Assembly (NCBI RefSeq): GCF_001463745.1
Contig: NZ_BBWJ01000022.1
Location: forward strand, 23,846-87,845
Reading direction: 5' to 3'
Length of the DNA stretch: 64,000 nucleotides
From: Aureimonas sp. AU22
GTDB lineage: Bacteria > Pseudomonadota > Alphaproteobacteria > Rhizobiales > Rhizobiaceae
Of this stretch, positions 10,251-19,499 are shown piece by piece. The position numbers were made by a program, and so were the translations under genes. Each line of letters starts with the position of its first letter. Position 1 is the first letter of the stretch. The notes under the pieces are model-generated. The model made no database searches. It was not told the DNA's origin and saw only the letters and a list, made by a program, of their open reading frames with translations.

Positions 10251-10512
10251 CGCGCAACCGCCCATCGACTGGCCTTCGGGGCCGGGCGTCGGGTGGATCG
10301 CACGCGTTTCAAGATCTGAATTCACCGCCGGCCGCCGGTTCCTCGCGCCGAAACGGGTTTCCCGCCGCAAAAGGTCGGGGTCTCCCGTGCCGCCAGCCGA
10401 CCCGCAACGCGCGGGGCGGCCGGGGGCGGAACCGGCCGGATGGCCCCGAAGCGACGAACCCCCGGCGCGATGCCCCAGTCCTTGCAGAGAGGCGGGGTCC
10501 CAAGGAGAACGA

Positions 10513-12213
10513 ATGTCCAACGCAGCAGTCTCGCGCGACGATTTCGCCGCGCTTCTCGAAGCGTCCTTCCATGAGAACGATGTCGCCGAAGGCGCCGTGG
10601 TCAAGGGAACGGTCGTCGCGATCGAGAAGGACATGGCCGTCATCGACGCCGGCCTGAAGGTCGAGGGCCGCGTCGCCCTCAAGGAATTCGGCTCGAAGGG
10701 CGGCGAGTCCACCCTGAAGGTCGGCGATGTCGTCGACATCTATGTCGAGCGCATCGAGAACGCGCTCGGCGAAGCCGTCCTGTCGCGCGACAAGGCGCGC
10801 CGCGAGGAGAGCTGGGTCAAGCTCGAGGTCAAGTTCAACGCCGGCGAGAAGGTCGAAGGCCAGATCTTCAACCAGGTCAAGGGCGGCTTCACGGTCGACC
10901 TCGACGGCGCCGTGGCGTTCCTGCCGCGCTCCCAGGTCGACATCCGTCCGATCCGCGACGTCGGCCCGCTGATGAACACCCCGCAGCCGTTCCAGATCCT
11001 CAAGATGGACAAGCGCCGCGGCAACATCGTCGTGTCGCGCCGCACGGTCCTCGAAGAGAGCCGCGCCGAGCAGCGCTCGGAGATCGTGCAGAACCTCGAG
11101 GAAGGCCAGATCGTCGACGGCGTGGTCAAGAACATCACCGACTACGGTGCGTTCGTGGACCTCGGCGGCATCGACGGCCTGCTGCACGTGACCGACATGG
11201 CCTGGCGCCGCGTCAACCACCCGACCGAGATCCTCCAGATCGGCCAGTCGGTGAAGGTGCAGATCATCCGCATCAACCAGGAAACCCACCGCATCTCGCT
11301 GGGCATGAAGCAGCTCGAGGCGGATCCCTGGGAAGGCATCGGCGTCAAGTACCCGATGGGCGTGAAGGTCTCCGGTCGCGTGACCAACATCACCGACTAC
11401 GGCGCCTTCGTCGAGCTGGAGCCGGGCATCGAAGGCCTGATCCACGTCTCCGAGATGAGCTGGACCAAGAAGAACGTCCATCCCGGCAAGATCCTCTCGA
11501 CCTCCCAGGAAGTCGAAGTGGTGGTGCTCGAGGTCGATCCGGTCAAGCGCCGCATCTCGCTCGGCCTCAAGCAGACGCTCCAGAACCCCTGGGAAGCGTT
11601 CCGCGACCAGTTCCCGGTGGGAACGATCGTCGAGGGCGAGGTCAAGAACAAGACCGAGTTCGGCCTGTTCATCGGCCTCGAGGGCGACGTCGACGGCATG
11701 GTCCACCTGTCCGACCTCGACTGGTCGCGTCCGGGCGAGCAGGTCATCGACGAGTTCAACAAGGGTGACACCGTGCGCGCCCAGGTTCTCGACGTCGACG
11801 TCGAGAAGGAGCGCATCTCGCTCGGCATCAAGCAGGTCGGCGGCGACGCCATCACCTCGGCTCCCGAGGCGGGCGACCTGCGCCGCGGCGCGATCGTCAC
11901 CTGCGAGGTCACGTCGGTGAACGAGGGCGGCATCGAGGTCCAGATCCTGGACACCGAGTTCTCGGCCTTCATCCGTCGCAACGATCTCGGCCGCGACCGC
12001 GACGACCAGCGCCCCGAGAAGTTCTCGGTCGGCCAGAAGGTCGATGCGCGCGTCACGCAGTTCGACAAGAAGGCGCGTCGCGTCGGCGTGTCGATCAAGG
12101 CGCTGCAGATCGCCGAGGAGAAGGAAGCGGTCGCCCAGTACGGCTCGACCGACTCCGGCGCTTCGCTCGGCGACATCCTCGCCGCCGCGATGAACAAGCG
12201 CGACGCCGAGTAA
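10513..12213 (+). CDS. rpsA: 30S ribosomal protein S1, 566 aa
   Basis: Binds mRNA leaders on the 30S subunit. Six S1/OB repeats can be read: about 25-98, 116-180, 195-265, 283-355, 370-440 and 455-530. Repeats 3 and 4 share the strongest motif, NITDYGAFVDL and NITDYGAFVEL, followed by ISLGMKQL and ISLGLKQT; repeat 5 has ISLGIKQV. ATG 10513 has an AAGGAG ribosome-binding site. A 262-nt leader separates it from cmk, so it probably has its own promoter. Two hairpins follow the stop codon. Confidence 0.97.
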   Translation: MSNAAVSRDDFAALLEASFHENDVAEGAVVKGTVVAIEKDMAVIDAGLKVEGRVALKEFGSKGGESTLKVGDVVDIYVERIENALGEAVLSRDKARREESWVKLEVKFNAGEKVEGQIFNQVKGGFTVDLDGAVAFLPRSQVDIRPIRDVGPLMNTPQPFQILKMDKRRGNIVVSRRTVLEESRAEQRSEIVQNLEEGQIVDGVVKNITDYGAFVDLGGIDGLLHVTDMAWRRVNHPTEILQIGQSVKVQIIRINQETHRISLGMKQLEADPWEGIGVKYPMGVKVSGRVTNITDYGAFVELEPGIEGLIHVSEMSWTKKNVHPGKILSTSQEVEVVVLEVDPVKRRISLGLKQTLQNPWEAFRDQFPVGTIVEGEVKNKTEFGLFIGLEGDVDGMVHLSDLDWSRPGEQVIDEFNKGDTVRAQVLDVDVEKERISLGIKQVGGDAITSAPEAGDLRRGAIVTCEVTSVNEGGIEVQILDTEFSAFIRRNDLGRDRDDQRPEKFSVGQKVDARVTQFDKKARRVGVSIKALQIAEEKEAVAQYGSTDSGASLGDILAAAMNKRDAE

Positions 12214-12223
12214 GCATCGGAAC

Positions 12224-12243
12224 CGGGCGGCTCCCGCCGCCCG
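12224..12243 (+). terminator. First hairpin after rpsA
   Basis: CGGGCGG / CCGCCCG, 7-bp stem with a 6-nt loop, followed by only TTT. It is 10 nt after the rpsA stop and overlaps the first bases of the candidate parS site. Confidence 0.4.
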
Positions 12244-12257
12244 TTTCACGTGAAACA
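12242..12257. promoter_or_regulatory. Candidate parS centromere site
   Basis: CGTTTCACGTGAAACA contains the perfect 14-bp palindrome GTTTCACGTGAAAC, the core of the bacterial parS site bound by ParB; against the TGTTTCACGTGAAACA consensus it matches 15 of 16. A palindrome of this length and identity is very unlikely by chance. No parAB genes are in the window. Confidence 0.6.
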
Positions 12258-12258
12258 G

Positions 12259-12292
12259 GAAGGCCCGCGCCGAGGCATCGGCGCGGGCCTTC
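12259..12292 (+). terminator. Strong hairpin after rpsA
   Basis: A perfect 15-bp stem, GAAGGCCCGCGCCGA with its complement around a GGCA loop, followed by TCGTTGTC. Poorly T-rich on the 3' side, but it lies between rpsA and the next gene with its own SD and is the most likely transcript end. Confidence 0.6.
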
Positions 12293-12364
12293 TCGTTGTC
12301 GGGCCTTGCCCCGCCGTAAGCGCCGTGGCATCCGCCGGGGACCCATCGAGGCAGCAGGACCCCC

Positions 12365-12964
12365 ATGAGCGAGACTACACGCTTCACCCCGATCGGCCGC
12401 GGCAAGATCGCGGCGATCGCGACCACGCTGGAAATGCGCGCGGCTGCGCCGCCTCGCCCCGTGCCGGCAGGAATCGACGGCGAGATCGTGTCGCTTCGGG
12501 ACATTTCGGCCGACGACTATCTCGATCTCTTCCGCCGCGTCGGGCAGGACTACCTCTGGCTGACGCGTCTCGTCATGAGCCGCGAGGATCTGGAGACGCT
12601 TCTCGCCAGTCCCGACGCGCAGATCTTCGGCGAGCGGGTGGACGGGCGGCTGGAGGGGCTGCTGGAACTCGACTGGTCCGCCGGGGACGGCACCTGCGAG
12701 ATCAAGTATTTCGGCGTCACTCGGGGCCGGCAGGCGACGGGCGCGGCGCGCCGCCTGATGAACCATGCGATCGAGGCCGCCTTCGGTGCCGGCGCGACCC
12801 GCCTCTGGCTCCACACCAACACCATGGATCACCCGCGCGCGCTGGCCTTCTACGCGCGGTCGGGTTTCGAGCCGGTGCGCCAAGAGGTCGAGATCAACGA
12901 CGACCCCCGCCTTGCCGGGCTTCTGCCCCGCGACGCGGCACCGCACGTCCCGATCTTCGAATAG
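12365..12964 (+). CDS. GNAT family N-acetyltransferase, 199 aa
   Basis: Gcn5-related acetyltransferase. Residues 40-160 carry the fold: IVSLRDISADDYLDLFRRV, the beta4 strand CEIKYFGVT, the pyrophosphate-binding loop read as RGRQATGAARRLM, and LWLHTNTMDHPRALAFYARSGF, the helix-strand that closes the acetyl-CoA site. The first 35 residues (basic then Pro-rich) are an extension. Substrate cannot be told. ATG 12365 is only 70 nt after the rpsA terminator region. Confidence 0.85.
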   Translation: MSETTRFTPIGRGKIAAIATTLEMRAAAPPRPVPAGIDGEIVSLRDISADDYLDLFRRVGQDYLWLTRLVMSREDLETLLASPDAQIFGERVDGRLEGLLELDWSAGDGTCEIKYFGVTRGRQATGAARRLMNHAIEAAFGAGATRLWLHTNTMDHPRALAFYARSGFEPVRQEVEINDDPRLAGLLPRDAAPHVPIFE

Positions 12965-12989
12965 CCGCCCTGTCCGAAGCGAGAGACCG

Positions 12990-14006
12990 TCAGCGCCAGC
13001 CGAGCGCCGGCGCGACGTGGCGCAGGATCGCCTCGATGACGTGTGTGTTGTAGTCGACGCCAAGCTGGTTGGGCACGGTGAGGAGCAGGGTATCGGCCTC
13101 CGCGATCGCCTCGTCGCGCCGGAGCTCCTCCACCAGCCGATCGGGCTCGGCGGCATAGGAGCGACCGAACACGGCGCGCATGTTGTCGATGACGCCGACC
13201 TGGTCGTGCGACGTGTCGCCTCCGAAATAGGCGCGGTCGAGATCGTTCGTGATCGCGAAGATCGAGCGCGACACGGAAACGCGCGGCTCCCGCGCGTGAC
13301 CGGCGGCCTTCCAGGCATCCCGGTAACGGCGGATCTACCGGGCCTGCTGCACGTGGAACGGCTCGCCCGTCTCGTCGGCCTTAAGGGTCGAGCTCTGAAG
13401 GTTCATGCCCCTCTCGGCCGCCCAGACGGCGGTCGCATCGGAGGCGGAGCCCCACCAGATGCGAGTTCGAAGCCCCTCCGAATGGGGTTCGAGGCGCAGG
13501 AGGCCGGGCGGGTTCGGAAACATCGGACGCGGGTTCGGCTCGGCGAAGCCTTCCCCCTTCAGGACCTCCAGCAAGGTTTCGGTGTGGCGGCGGCCCATGT
13601 CGGCATCGCTCTCGCCGGGCCGGGGGACATGGCCGAAATGGCGCCAGCCTTCGATCACCTGCTCGGGGCTCCCGCGGCTGAGGCCGAGCTGCAGGCGCCC
13701 GCCGGAAATAAGGTCCGCCGCGCCCGCGTCTTCCGCCATGTAGAGCGGGTTCTCGTAGCGCATGTCGATGACGCCCGTGCCGATCTCGATGCGGCTCGTC
13801 TTCGCCCCGACCGCTGCCAGGAGCGGAAACGGCGAGGCCAGCTGGCGGGCGAAGTGGTGGACACGGAAATAGGCGCCGTCCGCGCCCAGCGCCTCGGCGC
13901 CGACCGCCAGATCGATCGACTGGAGGAGGACGTCGCGGGCCGAGCGCGTGCCCGAACGCGGCGAGGGCGACCAGTGGCCGAAGGACAGAAAGCCGATCTT
14001 CTTCAC
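12990..14006 (-). pseudogene. LLM class flavin-dependent oxidoreductase interrupted by in-frame TAG
   Basis: Bacterial luciferase-like monooxygenase (F420/FMN TIM barrel). The upstream part, GTG 14006 to TAG 13335, gives 223 residues: KKIGFLSFGHWSP, AYFRVHHFARQLASPFPLLAA, GTGVIDMRYENPLYMAEDA and GRLQLGLSRGSPEQVI. The remaining residues continue in exactly the same reading frame after the stop: IRRYRDAWKAAGHAREP through FAITNDLDRAYFGG to LRHVAPALGWR at 12990. The expected text at the break is QQA-x-Q-IRRYR, so a single CAG to TAG change would explain it. Sequencing error, true nonsense mutation or suppression are all possible. The start has GGAG 8 nt upstream. Confidence 0.8.
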
Positions 14007-14339
14007 GAGCAATCTCCGATGCGGCCTCGCGGGACCGGATAACGGGCCGGTCTGGGTCTGACGGCCGGCGCTCAAGCGTTCCTGCGCCGATCGAAGGCGT
14101 GAGTCGAGCCGTCGGATGGTGACCTCAGCGTCTCCAAACCGTGCCCTTCCGCCGCAAGAATATTCCCCGCGAAAGCTGCGTCGGCTCTCGCGTCCGGAGA
14201 GTGCGCCGGACAGGACTCCCGAGCCCGTCCGGGCGACCCGAGTGGACCGGATGGGCTCCTGTCTGCAGCCGCCCAAGGATTTCCCGGCGAACGCATCGGG
14301 CCCCGCCGCCCTTTCCCCGGGACGGAAAGGAGACGACCG
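14007..14339. other. Divergent intergenic region with repeat copy B
   Basis: No gene is supported in this 333-nt stretch between the interrupted oxidoreductase and the membrane protein. It contains one copy of the palindromic repeat (14157-14212) and the AAAGGAG ribosome-binding site of the next gene. Confidence 0.6.
14157..14212 (+). repeat. Palindromic intergenic repeat, copy B
   Basis: GAATATTCCCCGCGAAAGC, then GTCGGCTCTCGCGTCCGG and GAGAGTGCGCCGG. The stem is imperfect (GCGAAAGC / GCTCTCGC). It is the most diverged copy of the family. Confidence 0.5.
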
Positions 14340-14729
14340 ATGCATCGCTCGCGTGAACCCAGACACCCCAACACCGACGCACAGATCCTTGCCCGAGGCC
14401 TCGGATGGTTCTCGATCGCTCTTGGCCTCTTGGAACTCGCCGCCCCCCGCCGCCTGCGCGAGGAGACGGGTTTGCCCGCCCCGGCGGGGCTCGTGCGCGC
14501 TTTCGGTTGGCGCGAGATCGCGACCGGCGTCGCCATCCTCGCCTCCCGCCGTCCGGTCGCCATGGTCTGGGGTCGGGTCGCGGGCGACATGGCCGATCTC
14601 GCCGTGCTCGCGCCCACGCTTCGCCCCGACAACCCGCATCGCCTGGGCGGCGGCGGCGCGCTGGCGATGGTGGCGGCCATCACCGCTCTCGATCTCTGCA
14701 TCGCGCTTCAGGGCGACGAGACGAACTGA
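14340..14729 (+). CDS. Small four-helix membrane protein, 129 aa
   Basis: Four hydrophobic segments can be read: GLGWFSIALGLLELAA (about 22-38), GLVRAFGWREIATGVAILA (about 50-68), VAMVWGRVAGDMADLAVLA (about 73-91) and GGALAMVAAITALDLCIAL (about 104-122). Similar proteins of unknown function occur in many proteobacteria and are sometimes fused to a cyclase/dehydrase (START-like) domain; no such domain is here. ATG 14340 has AAAGGAG. It is 16 nt upstream of the metallo-hydrolase and likely co-transcribed. Confidence 0.75.
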   Translation: MHRSREPRHPNTDAQILARGLGWFSIALGLLELAAPRRLREETGLPAPAGLVRAFGWREIATGVAILASRRPVAMVWGRVAGDMADLAVLAPTLRPDNPHRLGGGGALAMVAAITALDLCIALQGDETN

Positions 14730-14745
14730 TGGAAAGTCTTTCCCG

Positions 14746-15603
14746 ATGACGGTTCAGATCCCACTTTCCGACGAGGCGCTGGCACCCGAGCGCGCTGGTC
14801 CCGCTCATCTCCACGAGGTGCGCCCCGATCTCGCCTATCTCAGGACCGCGCTCGTCAACGTCGTCCTGATCGGCCACCCGAATGCCGGCGACCGGGGCTG
14901 GGTTCTGGTGGACACGGGTATCACCGGCGGACGCGAGGCGATCGTTGCGGCCGCCGGCGCCCGTTTCGGCCCGGGCGTGCGCCCCGCGGCGATCCTTCAG
15001 ACGCACGGGCATTTCGACCATATCGGCGCACTGGAGGCCCTGAGCGACGCCTGGGAAGCGCCCGTCCTCGCCCATCCGCTGGAGCACCCGTTCCTGGACG
15101 GTCGCGAAAGCTATCCTCCGCCCGACACGAAGGCGGACGGCGGCATCATGCCGAAGCTGGCTCCGCTGTTTCCCCGTTCGCCGGTCGACGTCTCGCGCCG
15201 GCTGCGGGCGCTGCCGGAGGACGGCACGATCGCTGAGCTGCCCGGCTGGCGCTGGCTCCACACACCCGGCCATACGCCCGGCCACGTCTCGCTCTGGCGC
15301 GCGACGGACCGGACGCTGGTCGCCGGCGACGCGGTGATCACGACCGGCCAGGAATCGGCCTACGAGGTGGCCGCCCAGACTGCGGAAATGCACGGGCCGC
15401 CACGATACTTCACGCCGGACTGGACGGCCGCCGCCCACTCGGCGCGCGATCTGGCGGCGCTGGACCCCGAGCTTCTCGTCACCGGCCACGGGCGCGCCAT
15501 GGCGGGCCCGCTGATGCGAGGCGCGCTACATCGGTTGGCCGACCACTTCGAGGAGATCGCCCCGCCCGCGCACCTGCAGGCAGCGGCGCCGCCCACGCCT
15601 TGA
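14746..15603 (+). CDS. MBL-fold metallo-hydrolase, 285 aa
   Basis: Metallo-beta-lactamase fold hydrolase with a complete binuclear metal motif: THGHFDH at 86-92 (His87, His89, Asp91, His92), HTPGHTPGHVS as the fourth ligand region, GDAVI for the bridging Asp, and a C-terminal TGHG. The N-terminus LRTALVNVVLIG and VLVDTGI are standard first strands. Glyoxalase II-like, lactonase or Zn-hydrolase activities are possible; no signal peptide is seen, so it is cytoplasmic. A weak GGAAAG precedes ATG 14746. Confidence 0.87.
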   Translation: MTVQIPLSDEALAPERAGPAHLHEVRPDLAYLRTALVNVVLIGHPNAGDRGWVLVDTGITGGREAIVAAAGARFGPGVRPAAILQTHGHFDHIGALEALSDAWEAPVLAHPLEHPFLDGRESYPPPDTKADGGIMPKLAPLFPRSPVDVSRRLRALPEDGTIAELPGWRWLHTPGHTPGHVSLWRATDRTLVAGDAVITTGQESAYEVAAQTAEMHGPPRYFTPDWTAAAHSARDLAALDPELLVTGHGRAMAGPLMRGALHRLADHFEEIAPPAHLQAAAPPTP

Positions 15604-15676
15604 ACGGCGCGACGAAACGGCCCGGCATCCAACACGGGCCGCGCGCGTTTCACTTGCGGAAACAAGGAGACAGGCG

Positions 15677-15862
15677 ATGAACCAGTCCAAGATCACCGAC
15701 GGCATGAACGACCGGCCGCGCGACGCCTCGATCGGTCAGACGGCAGGAGGATTGCCCGACGACAGCGGCCGCCCAATCGAGGTCGACGAAAAGGAGGCGT
15801 CCCGTATCGAAGCCGCGATCGGCGGCGCGGGCGAGGACGAGAGCGAGGCACACCCGTCATGA
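15677..15862 (+). CDS. Small acidic hydrophilic protein, 61 aa
   Basis: ATG 15677 follows a good AAGGAG site. The protein is charged and polar, begins MNQSKITDGMNDRPRD and ends EDESEAHPS, with no hydrophobic segment; disordered. Not recognised. Its stop codon overlaps the start of the next gene (ATGA), so the two are translationally coupled. Confidence 0.65.
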   Translation: MNQSKITDGMNDRPRDASIGQTAGGLPDDSGRPIEVDEKEASRIEAAIGGAGEDESEAHPS

Positions 15863-16038
15863 GCTGCCGGGGATCCCACGCGCTGCGCGTCGCCCTCGCG
15901 CTCTCGGCGGCGCTGACGCTGGCCGCCTGCAATGGTTCGGCGGGTCAGAAGGCCGGGAGCGGCGACGGACCGACCGGCAGCGCCGGTTCGTCCAACGAGC
16001 GCGGCACCGCCACGAACGGCGCACCGGCGGCCGAGTAG
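15859..16038 (+). CDS. Small lipoprotein, 59 aa
   Basis: MSCRGSHALRVALALSAAL then TLAAC is a signal peptide with lipobox LAAC; the mature peptide of about 35 residues is Gly/Ser/Thr/Asn rich (GSAGQKAGSGDGPTG) and disordered. It overlaps the previous gene by 4 nt (ATGA), which strongly supports it being real despite its length. Anchored in the membrane; role unknown. Confidence 0.65.
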   Translation: MSCRGSHALRVALALSAALTLAACNGSAGQKAGSGDGPTGSAGSSNERGTATNGAPAAE

Positions 16039-16136
16039 CGCCGAAGCGGCGGCCGCTCAGCTCGAGGCGCGGTCGTCGCCTACGCCATTCGATCGGCGCC
16101 GGGGCGGGCTCGTCGACGCCGCCCGCCCGTCCGGCC

Positions 16137-17999
<1,863 letters not shown>

Positions 18000-18824
18000 T
18001 CAGTTGCGCGTGGTCAGGCACGCCGCGCCGGCTGCGCGCATCCGTCCGCACAGGCGGGTGGCGGAGGCCCGATCCGGGAAGGCGATGCGAACGCGGTAGT
18101 ACGACCGTTGTCCCCGGCCGCCGAGCTGCGTGGTGAGCACCACCGGCTGGTGGTCGCGCAGAAGCGTGCCGAGGCGTCCCTGCAGCGACCGGTAGGCGTC
18201 GAGGGCCCGCGCCTTGTTCGGCCCGGCCACCAGTTGCACGCCCCAGGGCGCGATCGCTTCCGCCAGCGCGCTGCGGGTCTTCGGCGGGCTCCCCGTCTGG
18301 ATCGCGGCGAGCGTCGTCAGGCAGTCGGCGGACGCGTCGTTCCCGGGGCTCGCGCCGACGCCCTCTGAAAGGCTCACGCCCGTGATGAAGCGCACATGCG
18401 CCAGCGTCTCGCCGGGAAGGCTGGCCTCTCCGTTCTGCCACCGTGCGATGCGCCCCGGGCCGGCATTGTAGGCAGCGGCCGCGAGTTCCAGGCTGCCGAA
18501 CCGGCCGCGCAGCTCGGACAGGTAGCGAGCCGATGCCGGGATCGCCGCTTCGGGGTCGAACGGATCGGCCAGGCCGCGCTCGCCCGCTGTCGCCGGCATG
18601 AACTGCGCGATCCCCTGCGCCCCGACCCGGCTGCGCACGTCCGGCCGAAAGCTGCTTTCGCGCCAGATCAGGCGTGTCAGGAAGGAGGGCGGAAGCGCAT
18701 GGTCCGCCGCTGCGCGGTCGATCAGCCCGCAGATCACGCCGCGCGACGTTTCGTCCGCGCGGGCGGTGGCGCCGGCACCGGCGAGACCAAGCGCCAGCGT
18801 GGCGAGGGCGGCAATCATGCGCAA
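18000..18824 (-). CDS. Lytic transglycosylase with C-terminal SPOR-like region, 274 aa
   Basis: Cleaves peptidoglycan glycan strands in the periplasm. A signal peptide (about 1-23) is followed by the SLT domain: LPPSFLTRLIWRESSFRPD with catalytic Glu56, GAQGIAQFMPATA, AIPASARYLSELRGRFG and LAAAAYNAGPGRI. Residues about 200-272 (YRSLQGRLGTLLRDHQPVVL, YYRVRIAFPDRASATRLC) resemble a SPOR septal-peptidoglycan-binding domain. TTG 18824 is preferred because GGAGG lies 9 nt before it; ATG two codons later would be 15 nt away. Confidence 0.88.
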   Translation of the reverse strand: MRMIAALATLALGLAGAGATARADETSRGVICGLIDRAAADHALPPSFLTRLIWRESSFRPDVRSRVGAQGIAQFMPATAGERGLADPFDPEAAIPASARYLSELRGRFGSLELAAAAYNAGPGRIARWQNGEASLPGETLAHVRFITGVSLSEGVGASPGNDASADCLTTLAAIQTGSPPKTRSALAEAIAPWGVQLVAGPNKARALDAYRSLQGRLGTLLRDHQPVVLTTQLGGRGQRSYYRVRIAFPDRASATRLCGRMRAAGAACLTTRN

Positions 18825-18937
18825 GCGTCGGTTCCTCCGGCTGGCGCCGTGTCATTCGACAAGACCTAGCGGCCTTGCCTTGCCCCGAGATAGACGGGCG
18901 CCGGCAATTCTCGCCGTGGTGTGCCGACGCCTCGTTC

Positions 18938-18955
18938 GGGAAGGCGGCCTTACCA
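18938..18955. promoter_or_regulatory. GGGAAGGCnGCCTTAC motif, copy 1
   Basis: GGGAAGGCGGCCTTACCA, with a 5-bp inverted repeat AAGGC/GCCTT, lies about 107 nt before the DUF2231 gene and 115 nt before the transglycosylase start. The same motif with two changes is at 50288-50305 ahead of a DUF4142 gene. Confidence 0.3.
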
Positions 18956-19061
18956 AGGCGGGTTCGCGCCATAGCTTTCCGAGGAGTTGGCCCACCGGAG
19001 CAACGCGTATGCGCGCGTTCGCGGGTCGGATCGACGACCAGATGTGCAAGGAGTGTCGAGT

Positions 19062-19499
19062 ATGCCGGGTACGAGCGAAGCCTCGGGATCGTTCGCGAGC
19101 GGGTTGCACGGCATCGTCCTCAGCTTCCCCGTCGCGCTGTTCACGACGGCGCTGGCGGCCGATGCGGCGTATCTGGGAAGCGCCGAGATCCAGTGGAGCA
19201 ATTTCGCCAGCTGGTCGATCGCGGGCGCCCTCGTCTTCGGTGGCCTTGCCCTCCTGTGGGGGCTGGTCGACTGGCTGCGCTTCCTTCGCCGGCCGGGCGG
19301 CGCGCGGCGCCTGGCCTATGTCGTGGTGCTTGCCGCGATGTTCGCGGTCGGCCTCGTCGATGCCTTCCACCATGCACGCGACGGCTGGAGTTCGGTCGGC
19401 ATGACCGGCCTCGGCCTCTCGGCCGCCGCGACCCTTCTCGCGCTGGTCGCCGGCTGGATGATGTTCTCGCGGGTCGCGCGATGGGAGATGGTTCGATGA
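19062..19499 (+). CDS. DUF2231-like membrane protein, 145 aa
   Basis: Four hydrophobic segments: GIVLSFPVALFTTALAADAAY, WSIAGALVFGGLALLWGLVDW, LAYVVVLAAMFAVGLVDAFHH and GLGLSAAATLLALVAGWMM. The pattern, with conserved Asp and His near the segment ends (ADAAYL, DAFHHARDGW), matches the DUF2231 membrane family of unknown function. ATG 19062 has AAGGAG upstream. Its stop overlaps the next start (ATGA), and in other bacteria DUF2231 proteins also accompany sorbosone-dehydrogenase-like lipoproteins, so the pair probably functions together in the envelope. Confidence 0.8.
   Translation: MPGTSEASGSFASGLHGIVLSFPVALFTTALAADAAYLGSAEIQWSNFASWSIAGALVFGGLALLWGLVDWLRFLRRPGGARRLAYVVVLAAMFAVGLVDAFHHARDGWSSVGMTGLGLSAAATLLALVAGWMMFSRVARWEMVR

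Noticed and set aside
10309..12504. 731-aa frame on the minus strand opposite rpsA
   Set aside because: Antisense shadow of a highly GC3-biased gene. Composition is Leu/Asp/Val/Arg-rich with no family resemblance, and rpsA is certain.
15625..15649. Possible EcfG promoter before the 61-aa gene
   Set aside because: CGTT is present at 15646 but the -35 position reads GCATC rather than GGAAC.
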